64,000 bases of DNA from Floccularia luteovirens. Its lineage: Eukaryota; Basidiomycota; Agaricomycetes; Agaricales; Squamanitaceae. The position numbers were made by a program, and so were the translations under genes. Below, piece by piece: positions 34,689 to 46,914 of the stretch; the first letter of the stretch is position 1; the number at the start of each line of letters is the position of its first letter. The stretch covers positions 3,038,001 through 3,102,000 of the forward strand of contig VSJF01000001.1 in NCBI GenBank assembly GCA_009739215.1. The letters run 5' to 3'. Below the pieces are notes generated by a model. It had not been told where the DNA came from, searched no databases, and was given only the letters and a program-made list of their open reading frames with translations.

Positions 34689-37600
34689 TTATACGGAGTG
34701 TTATCATGTAATGTACAATAGACCCCATGTTAACTTTTTGTTTACGAATCTTACCTTTCTTGGACTACGAAGTTGCCGGTTATGTTTGAAGCTTGAAGCT
34801 TTGGAGGTGAATCAACTGCACTTGGACGACCCATCATCAATCACGAAGTTTTCTTAGCGAAATTAACGAAGCTCTGTTAATCGGGGGGGCCAATCCAAAG
34901 TATATGCACCCTCCTTTATTTTTGTTCTGTTACCAGCCACCAATATCACCGCGAAGTGATCGAAACTCGGTGTACGTGGGTGGCCAAGTGTGTTTTAGGG
35001 CAATTGCAAGTGCGCATCATAATTGATGCTAGCGGCAGTTTCCTTCAAGTTCTTCTCAGCATAAGCACACCCCGCACAGTTAATGAAGAATCTAGTATAC
35101 AATTGCACAATCCCATGCCAGAGGTCTTGTGAATGGAAACGTGCCTGTTCATTTGGTCATGATCACGATAAACTGGTATATCTAAAGGCCTACCTTCCAG
35201 CACAACTCGTCGAAGCAGAAAAAAAAATAATCTGATCGGTACCAATCAAGTCCATCTGGAACCTTGTTATATTCTATCAAGAGATTTCATAGACATATAC
35301 GTACGTAAGTCCACCCACACAATGTCCATCTGTATCATCTGTCCAAACAACTTCTCTGTTCGCTGACACGCTTGATTCACTACCAATAGTTTATATCAAC
35401 CGCCTATATAACCTGGGATTGACTGTCAAGCCTGCAACTCGATAACCCATAGTAAGAACATGAACTCTCTCACAGAGTTTGACAATAAAAAGAATTTACA
35501 CAGGCACCGTGACTGACTCTCTTCCGATTTTATCTTTCTTTTCTGAAGAAGCGTCTATAATCGCTGAGTATGAAAGACGTCCAATGAACTGGTCCCTGGT
35601 ACCCTTTCATGGACTTTTCAGATCAAGGGGACATTCGAGCTCCACCCGACGGATTTAACGCTGACAGATACTATGTCACCCTGCGCTTTGGAAGATAGGA
35701 ACCCATTGTCAGAGAAGTATTCTATATCACCCTGCAGGAGAGTCGATTACAGTCGTCTGGGCTTCTTCTTTCGAAGTCGGAAATTACACCAGGACAACAA
35801 GTCACTTGATTACTTTTTCATATGTGTGGGTTCCCTGTTCCAGAATGGGTTTTCCGGTAACACGGGGCGATAGGTCCAAACTTGATACTTCTTAGATTTT
35901 CTTTCTTCGTTTTATAGTAAGAAAAGAAAATCCAAAGATGCCAAGTTTTTACCCTCCTGTACACGTATTGATATCACGTTCTTCCAGCAAAAGAAAGAAA
36001 GAAAAAAGCTCATGTACATTTCCATGATCAGCAAGTCTTTCCCCGCACACTGTCTTGATAGATTCGGGGTTAGTTTGCCCACGAGGCATGTACAATACAT
36101 ACGCGATGAACTCGAAAGCTTTACGCCTCTGCAACCGTACGATGTCATTTGTAGCATACACGAGGCCATGGTAAACAAACGTAAACTCTCAGGATCCCAA
36201 TCGTCACTAGATGTGGAAAACGCACAGCATTTCTACTCGCTAGCGCCCTCATTTGGACCACACATGCACGTATTCGGTGACTCAGTATCATGTCCGTCCA
36301 CCCCAATAAAGCAAATGTTTTTGATGGCTGCCAGTGTGATGTGATATGCGATTTGCCTCGAGGCACGCAAGCTGACCAGAGGAGGTGTACTCGGGGAAAT
36401 TCTTCCTACGCAACGTGATATGGTAACTAAAGGTCCGTAAATGAAAAAAGAACCGCACCCCTCCTCGTGTCGTTTACGTTCTCCGTCAAGCATTGATATG
36501 AAATCCCTTTGCCTTTGATAACGGGTTAATGTTATGATGGTATGATGAAGTTAAGGTTTTTATCATTATCAAAGCTGTTAGAATATAGGTTCTTGGAACA
36601 GGAGTTACTTATGTCATTGATTGATTGCACCTAAGGGAAACCAACTTTTGATCGCAACAATCTGCTCTTTCTGTTTCACTGCGGTGAGATGCTGCGCATG
36701 TACTGATACCAGCGTACTTCTATCACTACAGCGGACCAACTCGGTATATACAATCGAAGGGTCGCTATAGAAAGGAGAATCAGCAGCATGTTGGCTAGTT
36801 TTAGCGGGCGAAAACCCGGACCGCAGATTCACCTCATCAAACACGCACCGTACAACACAACTGGTAGTACGACAAAAAGGATTAGGCGTACGAGAAAAAC
36901 TTTTTCCTTCATCTTGTCTTTTTTTTCGTTTTATCCCCTTTGTAATTTTCAGATGGGCGCCACACATGTGCAGATCCGTCGCTATAATATCTGCCTCGCA
37001 GCGATAGTTACTCATGAAACGCGCGGCTGTGTGAAGTGATTGGTATGTGCACGACTCGGATATACATCATACGAGCGTCATAACGCATCGTTAATAGCCT
37101 CTGAAGCGATAGAAATAAACTCGGTGAATTGTTAGAAAAACCGAGTAAAAGATCCCCTGAGCAACGCAGGGCTCGGATTACCTACAGGGGTATACGGATG
37201 AATATTTTTTTTGGGATAAACAAGTGCTAGAGTAGAGTATCGGATATGCCCTTACTGTATTTTTGCGCCACCGAGCCTCGGAGTACGCGCTGGTTCTCAC
37301 ACACATATATAATTATAACCCTTCGTAAAGTTGAAACTGGGCACTCTACTCCCAAGGGTTTCAAAATTGGAACATGTACCTTGTGGCCGGTGATACCCAG
37401 TGGTCCTAGAACGAGGTTAAGGTTTGTTGAACTTTTTGGATCCATACTGACCATTTTTCAACGGGTCCGAGTCGATGAGAGAATTGGAAGGTTTCTATTG
37501 ATGGTAGGGATGAATGTTTTTGCACGAAAACTAGCACGGTCTAACCATTCGAAGGTTTGCTTAGAGGCTGATTATCTGAATTGTACCATCTCATAAACGG

Positions 37601-38593
37601 CGTAACCAATTCGTGTATTCAATTTATATTGTATCAGATAACAACAAGTTGCGAGCATCCAACGGAGTGATACAGTAACACTAGCCCCTGTATACGTACT
37701 TAATCACCGAAACATTCAAGTGACCATATGCAGCGCGCGGCCAGTCTGACCGGCATTGCAATGATCCGTAAACAAACTCTGTAGACGATATATTGCTAAA
37801 ATGGATAACTTGGGTTTGTTGATGGTTAGCATGGTGTGGAAGTGATGGATTAATGATACATGAGTCAGTGCGAAAAGCGCCTGATTATTTCTAGAAAAGT
37901 TGACACTGAGACATGTTTACAGCTGTTGAGCTTGCACTCGTGCGGAGGTAGGTTGGCGGATTGTTATAAATGGAGGGAAGGGTGGGGTAGGGTGGGGGGA
38001 CGCACCCAAGTGTTCGCGAAGGGGTGCCATAGATTGTGACTGTGAGAGTATTGGGTTACCATTGGAGCGATAGCGCGGCGATGAAGTTTGATGGGTTCAT
38101 TCATGTTGGCGCTTGGACATCGGCAGGGTGACTTGCCGGGGAACAGGAAGGACGATGCTCATGATATTGTACGCCACATAAGCGGTAGATATATTTATGT
38201 TTATGTTTAGGACATGTCTAGGGTTCTTTGATAGTTCTTGTGAGCTAATGAGGGGTGATTAGATCTGATACATGATGTGTAGTTTGGATTAATCAAGTTT
38301 GAATCAGGTATACCGACGAAAAACCGAGATAGTTTATAGTTAGGAGTGGAGGTGGGTGTAGAGCAGAGCGGGATAAGCCGAAAGTAGCGGGTAATACCGA
38401 GAGAACAAAGATCTTGGATGTGGTGTGGACAGCGAAAGAGACTGTTGGTGTAGTCAGGGTCGTCTTGTTGTTTATCTCATCTCACACCGCTTTGGCATGT
38501 TGCCCACAGCTGGTTATTGCCTTGAGGCGATTCCGCTTTTTTTATATTCAATCAATCTCCTTTCTTTTCCTTTCTTCCCATCCCTCTTCCCAG
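34689..38593. other. Gene-poor region, about 3.9 kb
   Basis: No recognised gene. Small frames exist, such as 36012-36344 (plus, 110 codons) and 36614-37015 (minus, 133 codons), but none carries a domain or supported splice pattern. Features include a G run with CCAAT near 34885-34896 and a TATAAAT at 37965-37971. The 3' part is G-rich (37920-38030), and CT-rich sequence lies near 38520-38590 just before the next start. It is probably a long upstream region and 5' leader of the 883-residue protein gene. Confidence 0.45.
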
Positions 38594-41245
38594 ATGCTCG
38601 CCATCCATCCCCACCCACCTCACCTCCATCATTCAGATGCTCACCACTGCCGTGGCCGCTCTCGCCAAGTATCTCACGCTGCCTTAGCTCGTCAAGCTTC
38701 TGAAGAACGACGAAGTGGTCCTATCCGGGTTGTACATCGGAGATTGTACCCTCGGCCTGCTTTAAATTTATCAGCGGAACGGAACCTTTCTCTACCATCC
38801 CTCCCTTATTATACGGACGAAAAAGTAGGTTTCCCATCTACTTTCCAGGCTGGCACACTTCCGTTGCAACCATCGACAACCATCTTTGACGAGTCACAAT
38901 CCATTCATAACCCTACCCGCCCAACGGGCGCTATGCTAAACCCTGAACCCGTGGCCCCTCCCCCTGTCATCGCGCCGAAACCAATGAGAGCAGAAACCCT
39001 GCCGGTCTTTCTCCGTTCTGACTCATCATTACCCAACTCGTCCCTACATCTAACTACAGACTATTATGATTCCCCCCCATCACCTCCACGCTCACTCGAA
39101 GATCAGGTTCACGTCGCATATGCGCTAGACAATATCCATCTCGCCAAGATCCTTCTATTAAAGTTGAAAGGAGTAGAAATTACCTCTGACGACGACCCAC
39201 GAATAGAAGCTGTAAAAGACGAAGATTTCGACTTTTGTTTTGTACCTAACGGGAGATTGCTAGACGATAGGGAAGAGAAGGAGATGGAAGAACAGCAGCG
39301 GAAAGAGTTGAGGAAACAGGCAGAAAGGCGGAGGATGGAACGGTTGAAAGCATGTGGACACAAATGGGAGGATGCGAAGCGTCAAATGCGAGATCTACAG
39401 CTAGAGGCTTTGTGCAAGCGGGAGGCACTGCGAATTGCTGAGGAGGAACGCAGGAAGGTAGTGCGGGAGGCAGAGAAGGCGAGGATCGCTGCAGAGAAGA
39501 GGCGACGTGAGGAGATTGAGAAGCGAGAGAGAGAGAAGCGGAGATTGTACAGTGGGGTTCCAAGGCTGCTCGGGCCGACACATAAACAGGTGGACATGCA
39601 CAGTAATCACCGGGGACCAACGCCGGGGGGAAGTCGGGGTGAGATGTATTCGGACCAGCCGTTTGTGTATGACTTTATGCCGACCACGTGCAACCCCCGC
39701 AAAGCAAAACCTCATGCTGCTCAGTCCATCTCACACTCACGTCCCCTAATCCCAGTCTCTATATCCTTCCGTAACTCTCACTCCATCCCTTTTACCGACG
39801 TCCTTGACAGTATGCACGGTCCTCTCTTTCCAGTTACCAATGAAGAGCGCATACAACGCACGTCTAGTCCTGATATCCACGCCAAGTCTACTTCAAAGAC
39901 TCACAGTCAAGCGAAGAGGCGTAGAGAAATTGAGCTTTTCCAGTCTTTACTCGAATTCGTTGATACAACAGTAGAAGACAAACGGGGGAAAGGCAAAGGT
40001 AACAAAGCAGTCCAATCGCGCGACTCACACATCTGCGCTGCCTGCAATGCCCAAACCTCATTGCTCTCATCCCGTACTACCTCCTTTGATGCATCTTCGT
40101 CGGCTTCAACCTCAACCAGAAGCAATGGTTCCTGGCTTTCCTTTAGACACTCTAGTTCATCGTTGTCGTCGGCTACGTCAACGTCTTCGGCGTCAACAGA
40201 TATCACCACACCATCGACATCACCTCCATCGTCATCTCCCATAACATCATCAAGCTGGTTTAAACCCACCTCATTTACGAATCGGTCTTCCACTCTCCAA
40301 CCTTCACCGCGATCACAAGTATCTTCTCCACAGCTACGTCATTCATGCATGTCCTACACCAGATACACCCTTGCTTCTGCAACCGAAGGGCCCTTATCTC
40401 TTGCTCCAATCACAGTGAAGGATGAGATACTGCGCAACACCACGCTCCACAGTGTTGTACCCAGAACTTCTCGTAGAAGCAGCAGCTCTAATTCTGCGAA
40501 GCAACGAGCGAGTTTATTGGTGCGGCAATTGTCTCGCTTCGTAGATTTGGCGAAGGGTTTCCAGAATGTGTACATGAATGCTGCATTGTTTAGCGTTGGT
40601 GTTGCCTATGATTCTTACGATGTTGTGGGTAGTCGGAGAGAGGATGTGCAAGTGGGCGTCGTTGATGGGAGTAGACGAGTAAGTGGGTCTGGGAAGAAGA
40701 CTCAGCTTAGACCTGCTGGTCAACGTGTGACCGCTCACGATATAGCAATATTTCTCAACAAGACTTGTCCTCAACCCCTGTCTTCCTCGACATCGTCGTC
40801 GTCCGTGGAGTCGGACAGTGATTCTGATGATGAGTCATCGGCAAAGTATATTGCGATGACGTCCCCTTATCCACCGGCGCAACCTCCTCGGACTGTGCTT
40901 CCAAACCCTCTTCCTTTCAAGATTGTTTTCAAGCCAATTCCTATACCTTCACGATCACCATCTCGTGTGGCACAAACGCAGATATTAACGACATACCCTC
41001 GATATCAACTTCCTCCTACGTCATCTTGCTATGATGAGTTCCATGGTAGACACACAGGTGCACGTTATCGTGTTGTGCAGAACCCAGTGTTTCTTCGCTT
41101 GAAAGCGTTGAACAACGTGATTAACCAGCAAGGTATCAAGTGGGAGGGTTATGCCAGAGAAACAGCACTTGGTGGTGGTCGTGAACGTTTTGTGCGTGCA
41201 ACGATTGAAGGAACAGGTAGAAGCTCGTTGAGGTGTTCCAGCTAA
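38594..41245 (+). CDS. Large low-complexity protein with a charged coiled coil, unknown function
   Basis: One uninterrupted exon encodes 883 residues from the ATG at 38594; the frame is open further upstream to 38414 but has no ATG there. Residues 160-215 contain a conserved-looking patch (DQVHVAYALDNIHLAKILLLKLKG). A long Glu/Arg/Lys helix follows (about 225-320), likely a coiled coil. The middle has Ser-rich runs and one CxxC pair in SHICAACNAQ. The region around 640-690 (ARQLSRFVDLAKGFQNVYMN-like) and the last 60 residues (RYRVVQNPVFLRLKALNN) look folded. A long intron-free gene is unusual beside its intron-rich neighbours. Nuclear or regulatory roles would be guesses. Confidence 0.75.
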   Translation: MLAIHPHPPHLHHSDAHHCRGRSRQVSHAALARQASEERRSGPIRVVHRRLYPRPALNLSAERNLSLPSLPYYTDEKVGFPSTFQAGTLPLQPSTTIFDESQSIHNPTRPTGAMLNPEPVAPPPVIAPKPMRAETLPVFLRSDSSLPNSSLHLTTDYYDSPPSPPRSLEDQVHVAYALDNIHLAKILLLKLKGVEITSDDDPRIEAVKDEDFDFCFVPNGRLLDDREEKEMEEQQRKELRKQAERRRMERLKACGHKWEDAKRQMRDLQLEALCKREALRIAEEERRKVVREAEKARIAAEKRRREEIEKREREKRRLYSGVPRLLGPTHKQVDMHSNHRGPTPGGSRGEMYSDQPFVYDFMPTTCNPRKAKPHAAQSISHSRPLIPVSISFRNSHSIPFTDVLDSMHGPLFPVTNEERIQRTSSPDIHAKSTSKTHSQAKRRREIELFQSLLEFVDTTVEDKRGKGKGNKAVQSRDSHICAACNAQTSLLSSRTTSFDASSSASTSTRSNGSWLSFRHSSSSLSSATSTSSASTDITTPSTSPPSSSPITSSSWFKPTSFTNRSSTLQPSPRSQVSSPQLRHSCMSYTRYTLASATEGPLSLAPITVKDEILRNTTLHSVVPRTSRRSSSSNSAKQRASLLVRQLSRFVDLAKGFQNVYMNAALFSVGVAYDSYDVVGSRREDVQVGVVDGSRRVSGSGKKTQLRPAGQRVTAHDIAIFLNKTCPQPLSSSTSSSSVESDSDSDDESSAKYIAMTSPYPPAQPPRTVLPNPLPFKIVFKPIPIPSRSPSRVAQTQILTTYPRYQLPPTSSCYDEFHGRHTGARYRVVQNPVFLRLKALNNVINQQGIKWEGYARETALGGGRERFVRATIEGTGRSSLRCSS

Positions 41246-42067
41246 TGGTACGGGTAGTTTTTCATCGAATTGCGCCAATTACGCCTATAATTCTGATTTG
41301 TTGAGTCCTTTTAGATCCGTGGAGGCGCCATTTGTGCGACTTGTTCTTTACATTATACCTTGTTCTTACAGTCTTATTTACCCCCTCACACAAACCCACT
41401 TCGATATACCTTGCGTCACTCACATCATGTCCTTTTTTATTGTCGTCATTTAGAGTGCCTCTTTTTGTGAGTCGGTTGTATCAATTTTATTCATTGTTCT
41501 ACCCTTAGCTTTTGGGTGGAAGCTTGTATTTATCAGCATGGTTCTTCCGTATATGTATCACACTATACTATATTGTACTCGTTATATGCATTGTCTTTTT
41601 TTTCTGTTCGCGGGTACATTTTATCAATCCATCTAATTATGTCCCCACATCTTTCCACCCCATACTTTAGACATATCTACATCTTTGCTATAGTGATATA
41701 CGTACATAATCCTAGATTGTGGACCCACTTTGTCTTCCATGTCATTGGATCCGTCTTGATCGAGAGAGTGTGTGGCAATCTAACATCTATCAGTTGCTGT
41801 AGTATACTCTGATATGATCTCCATATGCTTCGTAGATTAGTAAAAACCGCAGAAACCCCATAAAGTTTTTGAATGTACTTAGAAGCCGACGATATCGTAG
41901 CCGCCGAATTTACAGTCATCCTATGTAATACAAACTCAAAGACTAGAACCGCGTAATAAAATAAAGTTCGGCACCGCAGGTAAGGTAATTTGACATATAA
42001 TGATGGTTTACTCGACTACGGCATAAGTAGTTCCAAACTAACAAAAAAATTACACTGAGAAGTCATC
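41246..42067. other. Intergenic region, about 0.8 kb
   Basis: T-rich 3' flank of the large protein gene followed by the promoter region of the phosphotransferase. A 98-codon frame (41516-41812) is hydrophobic and T-driven and has no support as a gene. Confidence 0.45.
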
Positions 42068-43257
42068 ATGAGCAATTCCATCGATGCCGAAGGTCCTGAT
42101 CTTACCACAGAAGAGGGAGTCTTGATGTATTTGATGGACACACCCTTCTCAAGCACCAAAGTAACTGCTTTATCAGGCGGTACGGCAAATTATGTGTTTC
42201 GTATACATCTCAAACGGCCCTATGAAGGACGCGAGACGCTTGTGTTCAAACATGCGAGGCCATATGTCAAGACCATGCAGTGGCTTGCGTTCGACCTAGA
42301 TCGACAGGTATGGGATTTTCCTTATAAGGATGAAAATTGATATATATAATTATGCATCACAGATATATGAAGTGGAGGCACTTCGACGTGTAAAATCATG
42401 GCTTCCATCAGATGCTATCGTCACTGTACCAGCTGTTCATCTGTTCGACGAACCCGCTCATGCGATCATAATGGATGATTGTGGTGAACATGCAGTATCA
42501 CTAAAGGAGTTTATGCAAAACGATCCTATACCTTCTGGAGCCCTTTCCGCGCTTATTGGGCAGGAGATAGGGAAATTCATAGGGGAGATGCATATTTGGG
42601 GTCGCAAGGATTCCCAAGTCAATGCGATATTTAGCAAAAATGTAAAGGCGAAGAAACTATCTGCCTGGGTGACATATGGGAGAGTTGTATCAACGTTGAC
42701 TGGGGAAGACAAGGTACCAAAGCTAAGCGACCCACCTCTGGAAGTGAAGAAGAGTGATTTGGAAGCGATAAAGAAGGTGGCGGAGGAAATGAAAAAGGAG
42801 ATGGAAGAAGCTAACGAAAATGTGAGGATGAATTATGACTATATTTCGCTTTGACTGATTTTGTTAGTTTGTGATGGGTGACTTTTGGCCGGGCAATATG
42901 ATGGTCAGGGTGGACGCAAAGGGGGATTTGGAAAAAATCTATATTCTAGACTGGGAAATGGCCAAGACAGGAGTGCTGGGGGTGGAGTTGGGTCAGTTTT
43001 GTGCAGAGATACACCTACTACGGCGGTGTAGAGAGCAGTGCAAAGAGAACGCGTTGACGTTGCTACAGGAATTCATAAAAAGCTACGGAGAGATAACAGA
43101 AATGGATTCAAAGGTGTGGAGACAAGCGGTGATACAGTGGGGAGCACACATGGTAGTACTTGGTGGACGTGTTGAATGGGGAGATAAAGGCAAGACACGA
43201 GAGATAGTTAGTGAAGGAGTAGAAATGATGGTAAAAGAGGAAGTGATGATGACATAA
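42068..43257 (+). CDS. Phosphotransferase (APH / methylthioribose kinase-like)
   Basis: Exons 42068-42307, 42363-42821 and 42868-43257 join to 362 residues. The fold is the aminoglycoside-phosphotransferase / kinase-like one: TALSGGTANYVFRI (nucleotide loop), ETLVFKHARPYVKTM (Lys of the ATP site), FVMGDFWPGNMMV (Brenner-type catalytic loop, with Asp and Asn) and YILDWEMAKTG (metal-binding Asp). The usual His before the catalytic Asp is replaced by MGD, as is common in fungal relatives. Methylthioribose-kinase-like proteins act in methionine salvage, but fungi use a phosphorylase there, so the true substrate is open. Confidence 0.82.
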
Positions 43258-43337
43258 AATGAATATCCGAAGTCCGACGGGAGAGTATTAGTTGATAACG
43301 GACGGGTGAAACGGTCACGGAGTCTGTTTGGATTAAC

Positions 43338-46300
43338 ATGGAATCAAGTCCAACCCATCTCTATCTACCACAAGCTTTTCCTTTCCCAATCAAAGTTCTT
43401 TCTCTCGACGTAGCAAAAAACCAACAAATATCACGCGGTACTCGTCTTCTCAGCTACTCCTTTGTCCATCTCCCCCAGTCCCCTTCCTCTCAACCTGAAA
43501 CTCGTTTCGGTACTTGGGATTCCGCTATTGAGGGCACCATCGATTCTTGGAATGTCTCCGTTGGTCAAGTCCTTTCTCTCCGCAAAGCAAAAGACAACCC
43601 TGCTCTAGTCGTCATTGAGCCCTGTAAGCATGGCATTCAACTAGGTGGTCTCTGTGTTCTCTGTGGAAAAGACATGACAAAGTCAGTCTTTCTCTCATCT
43701 CTTTTCCAACTTGAATTTCAATTGCTCTTGTTAGTACCGACTATACCGGCTTTTCGGATGCATCTCGTGCCTCAATACAAATGACACATTCAGCCTACGG
43801 TCCAACCGTGTCCCTTGAAGAGGCCCAACGCATCGAACGTGAAACTGCCGAACATCTGATCAAGTCGCGAAAACTCTCACTTATCGTTGATCTCGACCAG
43901 ACTATCGTCCATGCAACCGTCGATCCAACAGTTGGTGAATGGATATCTGAAGGCGAGGCTTGGGAAACACGCCAGGCGAAGAAAGCTTCGACTACAACAC
44001 CAAGTGACTCTGACGACTCGGACGATACCGCGTCAGACCCCGACGAGGAGTGTAATCCTAATTGGGAGGCTTTAAAAGATGTAAAGAAATTCCGTCTAGG
44101 TCCGGAATCTTTTGGCCCACCATCTGCGCATAAAGTAAAAGGCAAGCAGAAAGTAGTGGAAAACGAAGGGTGTATGTATTATATTAAACCAAGGTATGCT
44201 CATATCTTGTATCATTGTACGCCCCTGATCTTGCTTTGTGTAAAGACCCGGTTGGAAGGAGTTTCTAAAGGAAATGGCGACCAAGTATGAGATGCATGTC
44301 TATACAATGGGTACTCGTGCATACGCGGAAGAAGTTTGTGCCGCGATAGATCCAGGGGGGAGTATATTTGGTGGTCGTCTACTGAGTCGTGACGAGAGTG
44401 GAAGTATGTCTTTCGTTATCATACCATGTTGAGAATCACGACTAATGCGGGTATAGGTCTAACACAGAAGAGCTTGCAGCGGCTATTCCCCTGCGATACA
44501 TCAATGGTTGTCATTATAGATGATCGTGCAGATGTCTGGGAGTGGAGTCCGAATTTAATAAAAGTTATTCCTTGTATGCGTCAAATTATCATCCCTCAAA
44601 TGCTCCCTAACGAAAATAAAAATGACAGATGATTTTTTCGTTGGCATTGGCGATATTAATTCAACCTTTCTTCCTAAAATCGAGCCAATTACACTATCTA
44701 CACCTCCAAAGCCATTAACTGGTGAAGCCGACGGATCCATTGTAAAGATTAATGGTGAGACTGATAGCATGCCTACAGGCGCCTTGACGTCAAAAAACAA
44801 TTCTTCGTCAACCTACGGAGCCACCATCTGCAGCTGAGGAAGAAGCGGAGCAAACGACAAAAGCAATGCTTACACAAAATAATGCAGCTCTAGAAGCTCA
44901 GCTGGAAGAAAGGCCCCTAGCTAAGAAACAGGAGGAGTTACTAGAGGGTGCAGCCCATGCACAACACGAAGGACAACCTGAGGATCAAAAGACACCACAG
45001 AGTGACGAAAAACCAAAAGATTCTCCTGCCGATCCAAATACTACCACTGAAAAGGTAGTGAAAAAGGCGTTACTCAAGAACGACGACTTTGAACTCGACC
45101 GTGTGGGAAAGGTATTCTTTCGACTGATTTTTTTTTTGAAGGGTATGATGTTGATTCTTGGTTCAGTTACTGAATGAAGTCCACACACGATTTTTCAACG
45201 CGTATGAAAAACAATCGCAAGAGGAGAAACAGAAGCGAAAAGGTTCCTCATCTAGTAAACCTTACGATGTGACTGTAAGTTACATGTATCTATGCTGTTA
45301 CCCCGAAAATACTCTAACCCGTTATGCGTACCAGCGTATCATTCCTCGGCTACGATCTGAGGTTCTGGAAGGCATGCATATTCTTTTCTCAAGTGTAATA
45401 CCTCTCGATACTCGACCTGAGAGCACAGAGATATGGCGTATGGCACACATGTTCGGAGCGCGGTGTTCTACAGAGTTGACCAATGAGGTTACACATGTTG
45501 TCGCAGCCAAGGTCAGATCTTCACTAATGCAAATATGAGCCAATTTGACGTTCCCCATTTATTTTGCCCCTAACAGCGTGGTACTGTAAAAGTAGATATG
45601 GCGAGAAAACGTGGTGGCACGCAGATTGTATGGTTGGCATGGTTTACAGATTCTGTTGCATTATGGCAACGGCAAGATGAGAAACCATATCTCCTAGACG
45701 ACCCACCTGCACCTATACCAGCTCGTAGTCTTTTGTTGCATGATGCAGATCAAGACCCTGATGCAGACTTGGATTTGGATACGCAACAGATCTCGTCGGA
45801 TCCAGACTATGATCTGGATGATTGGGAAGAAGAGCCAATAGAGGTCTCTACTTCTACTCGGACGGCGACTGTAACTAGAGAAACTTCAAATGCGCTGGAG
45901 CTTTCTGCGTTGGATTGGAGTGACATAAACGATGAAGTCGAGGCCGCAATGAATGAGAGCGATGATGACGATGAAGATGATGGGAATGTAGGAATGGGAA
46001 TGCGGAGTGATCCAATATCAGAAGAGGATTGGACGGATGATGCAGCTAGTGTTGTGAGGTGTTTTTATTTTCTTGTCATTTCGGATTTGTGAAAAGCAGC
46101 TTTAACACATTTTTTTTGAATCTCTAGCAATAACAATACGCCGAGACTGAAACGGAAGCGACTAAGGAGTGTTACACCATCGGATCCGGGAGGTAGGGGC
46201 CCAACGACACGGAATGGGAATGGTGCTGAAGTTGAAGATGGACTGCGGTCACCGCTAGCGAAAAGGAAAAAACTCGCGGCGGAACGGACAGGGTATTCGC

Positions 46301-46530
46301 GTCTGAAAGAGGGTATTACAGCTGATGACCTTCAGTCACAAGGGAAACCTAAAATAAGTGAGAATGAAGAGACGCAGAGTGGGACTCCTGCTTCTGGAGA
46401 AAAACTGGGAAGTAGCGAGGATGGGGAAGGTACTGGTGATGGCAATGGTGATGTTGACATTGATTCGGAGGAGGACGATGAGGAAGAAGATGATTTCCTT
46501 GCACGGGAGTTGGAAGAAGAATGGGGATAG
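43338..46530 (+). CDS. fcp1: RNA polymerase II CTD phosphatase FCP1
   Basis: Fcp1 removes phosphate from the CTD heptads of RNA polymerase II, allowing polymerase recycling. The N-terminal lead (MESSPTHLYLPQAFPF, GTIDSWNVSVGQVLS, CKHGIQLGGLCVLCGKDM) precedes the FCPH catalytic domain with LSLIVDLDQTIVHATVD; the DLDQT holds the two catalytic Asp of the DxDxT class. An acidic insertion lies near residues 205-225, as in other Fcp1 proteins, then VYTMGTRAYAEEVCAAIDP and VVIIDDRADVWEWSPNLI. A BRCT domain follows (ILFSSVIPLDTRPE, EVTHVVAAK, GTQIVWLAWFTDSV). The C-terminus is acidic and ends DDFLARELEEEWG, the typical TFIIF-binding type tail. About ten exons. Confidence 0.95.
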
Positions 46531-46914
46531 CAACGGGATATTCATGATTATTTTATTCGCGATCGGTATTATTCCTTTTCTTTAAAAAGTTTTTCATTCA
46601 ACTTTTCTTTATCATGTTATCCATAGGATGTAGGACTTTGCACCTTACTTCTATGGAATTCGAATTATTATCTTTGATTGAATTTTTTGCATTATTGTCG
46701 TTTTAGCTTTTTTTTTTGTTCGCGTTGTTCTCTGTGCTCTGTGTACTTGCAAATCCAAAATCCTACTTTATTCTCCTACTATATAACATCCACATCCACA
46801 TCCACAGGGTTCTCTTAGAATTTCGTGATTCTCTAGAAGTGTATAGCAGGTATGCTTATATTACTGAAAATCTATTTTCTTAATATCCTCATCTCTCACT
46901 GATTATTATTATTA

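Noticed and set aside
36012..36344. 110-codon plus-strand gene
   Set aside because: Chance-length frame with no supporting pattern; overlaps frames of similar quality on the other strand.
36614..37015. 133-codon minus-strand gene
   Set aside because: No domain, no clear splice or promoter context, and an odd composition; likely a chance frame.
41516..41812. Small hydrophobic membrane protein
   Set aside because: The frame is driven by T-rich 3' flanking sequence and shows no conserved pattern.
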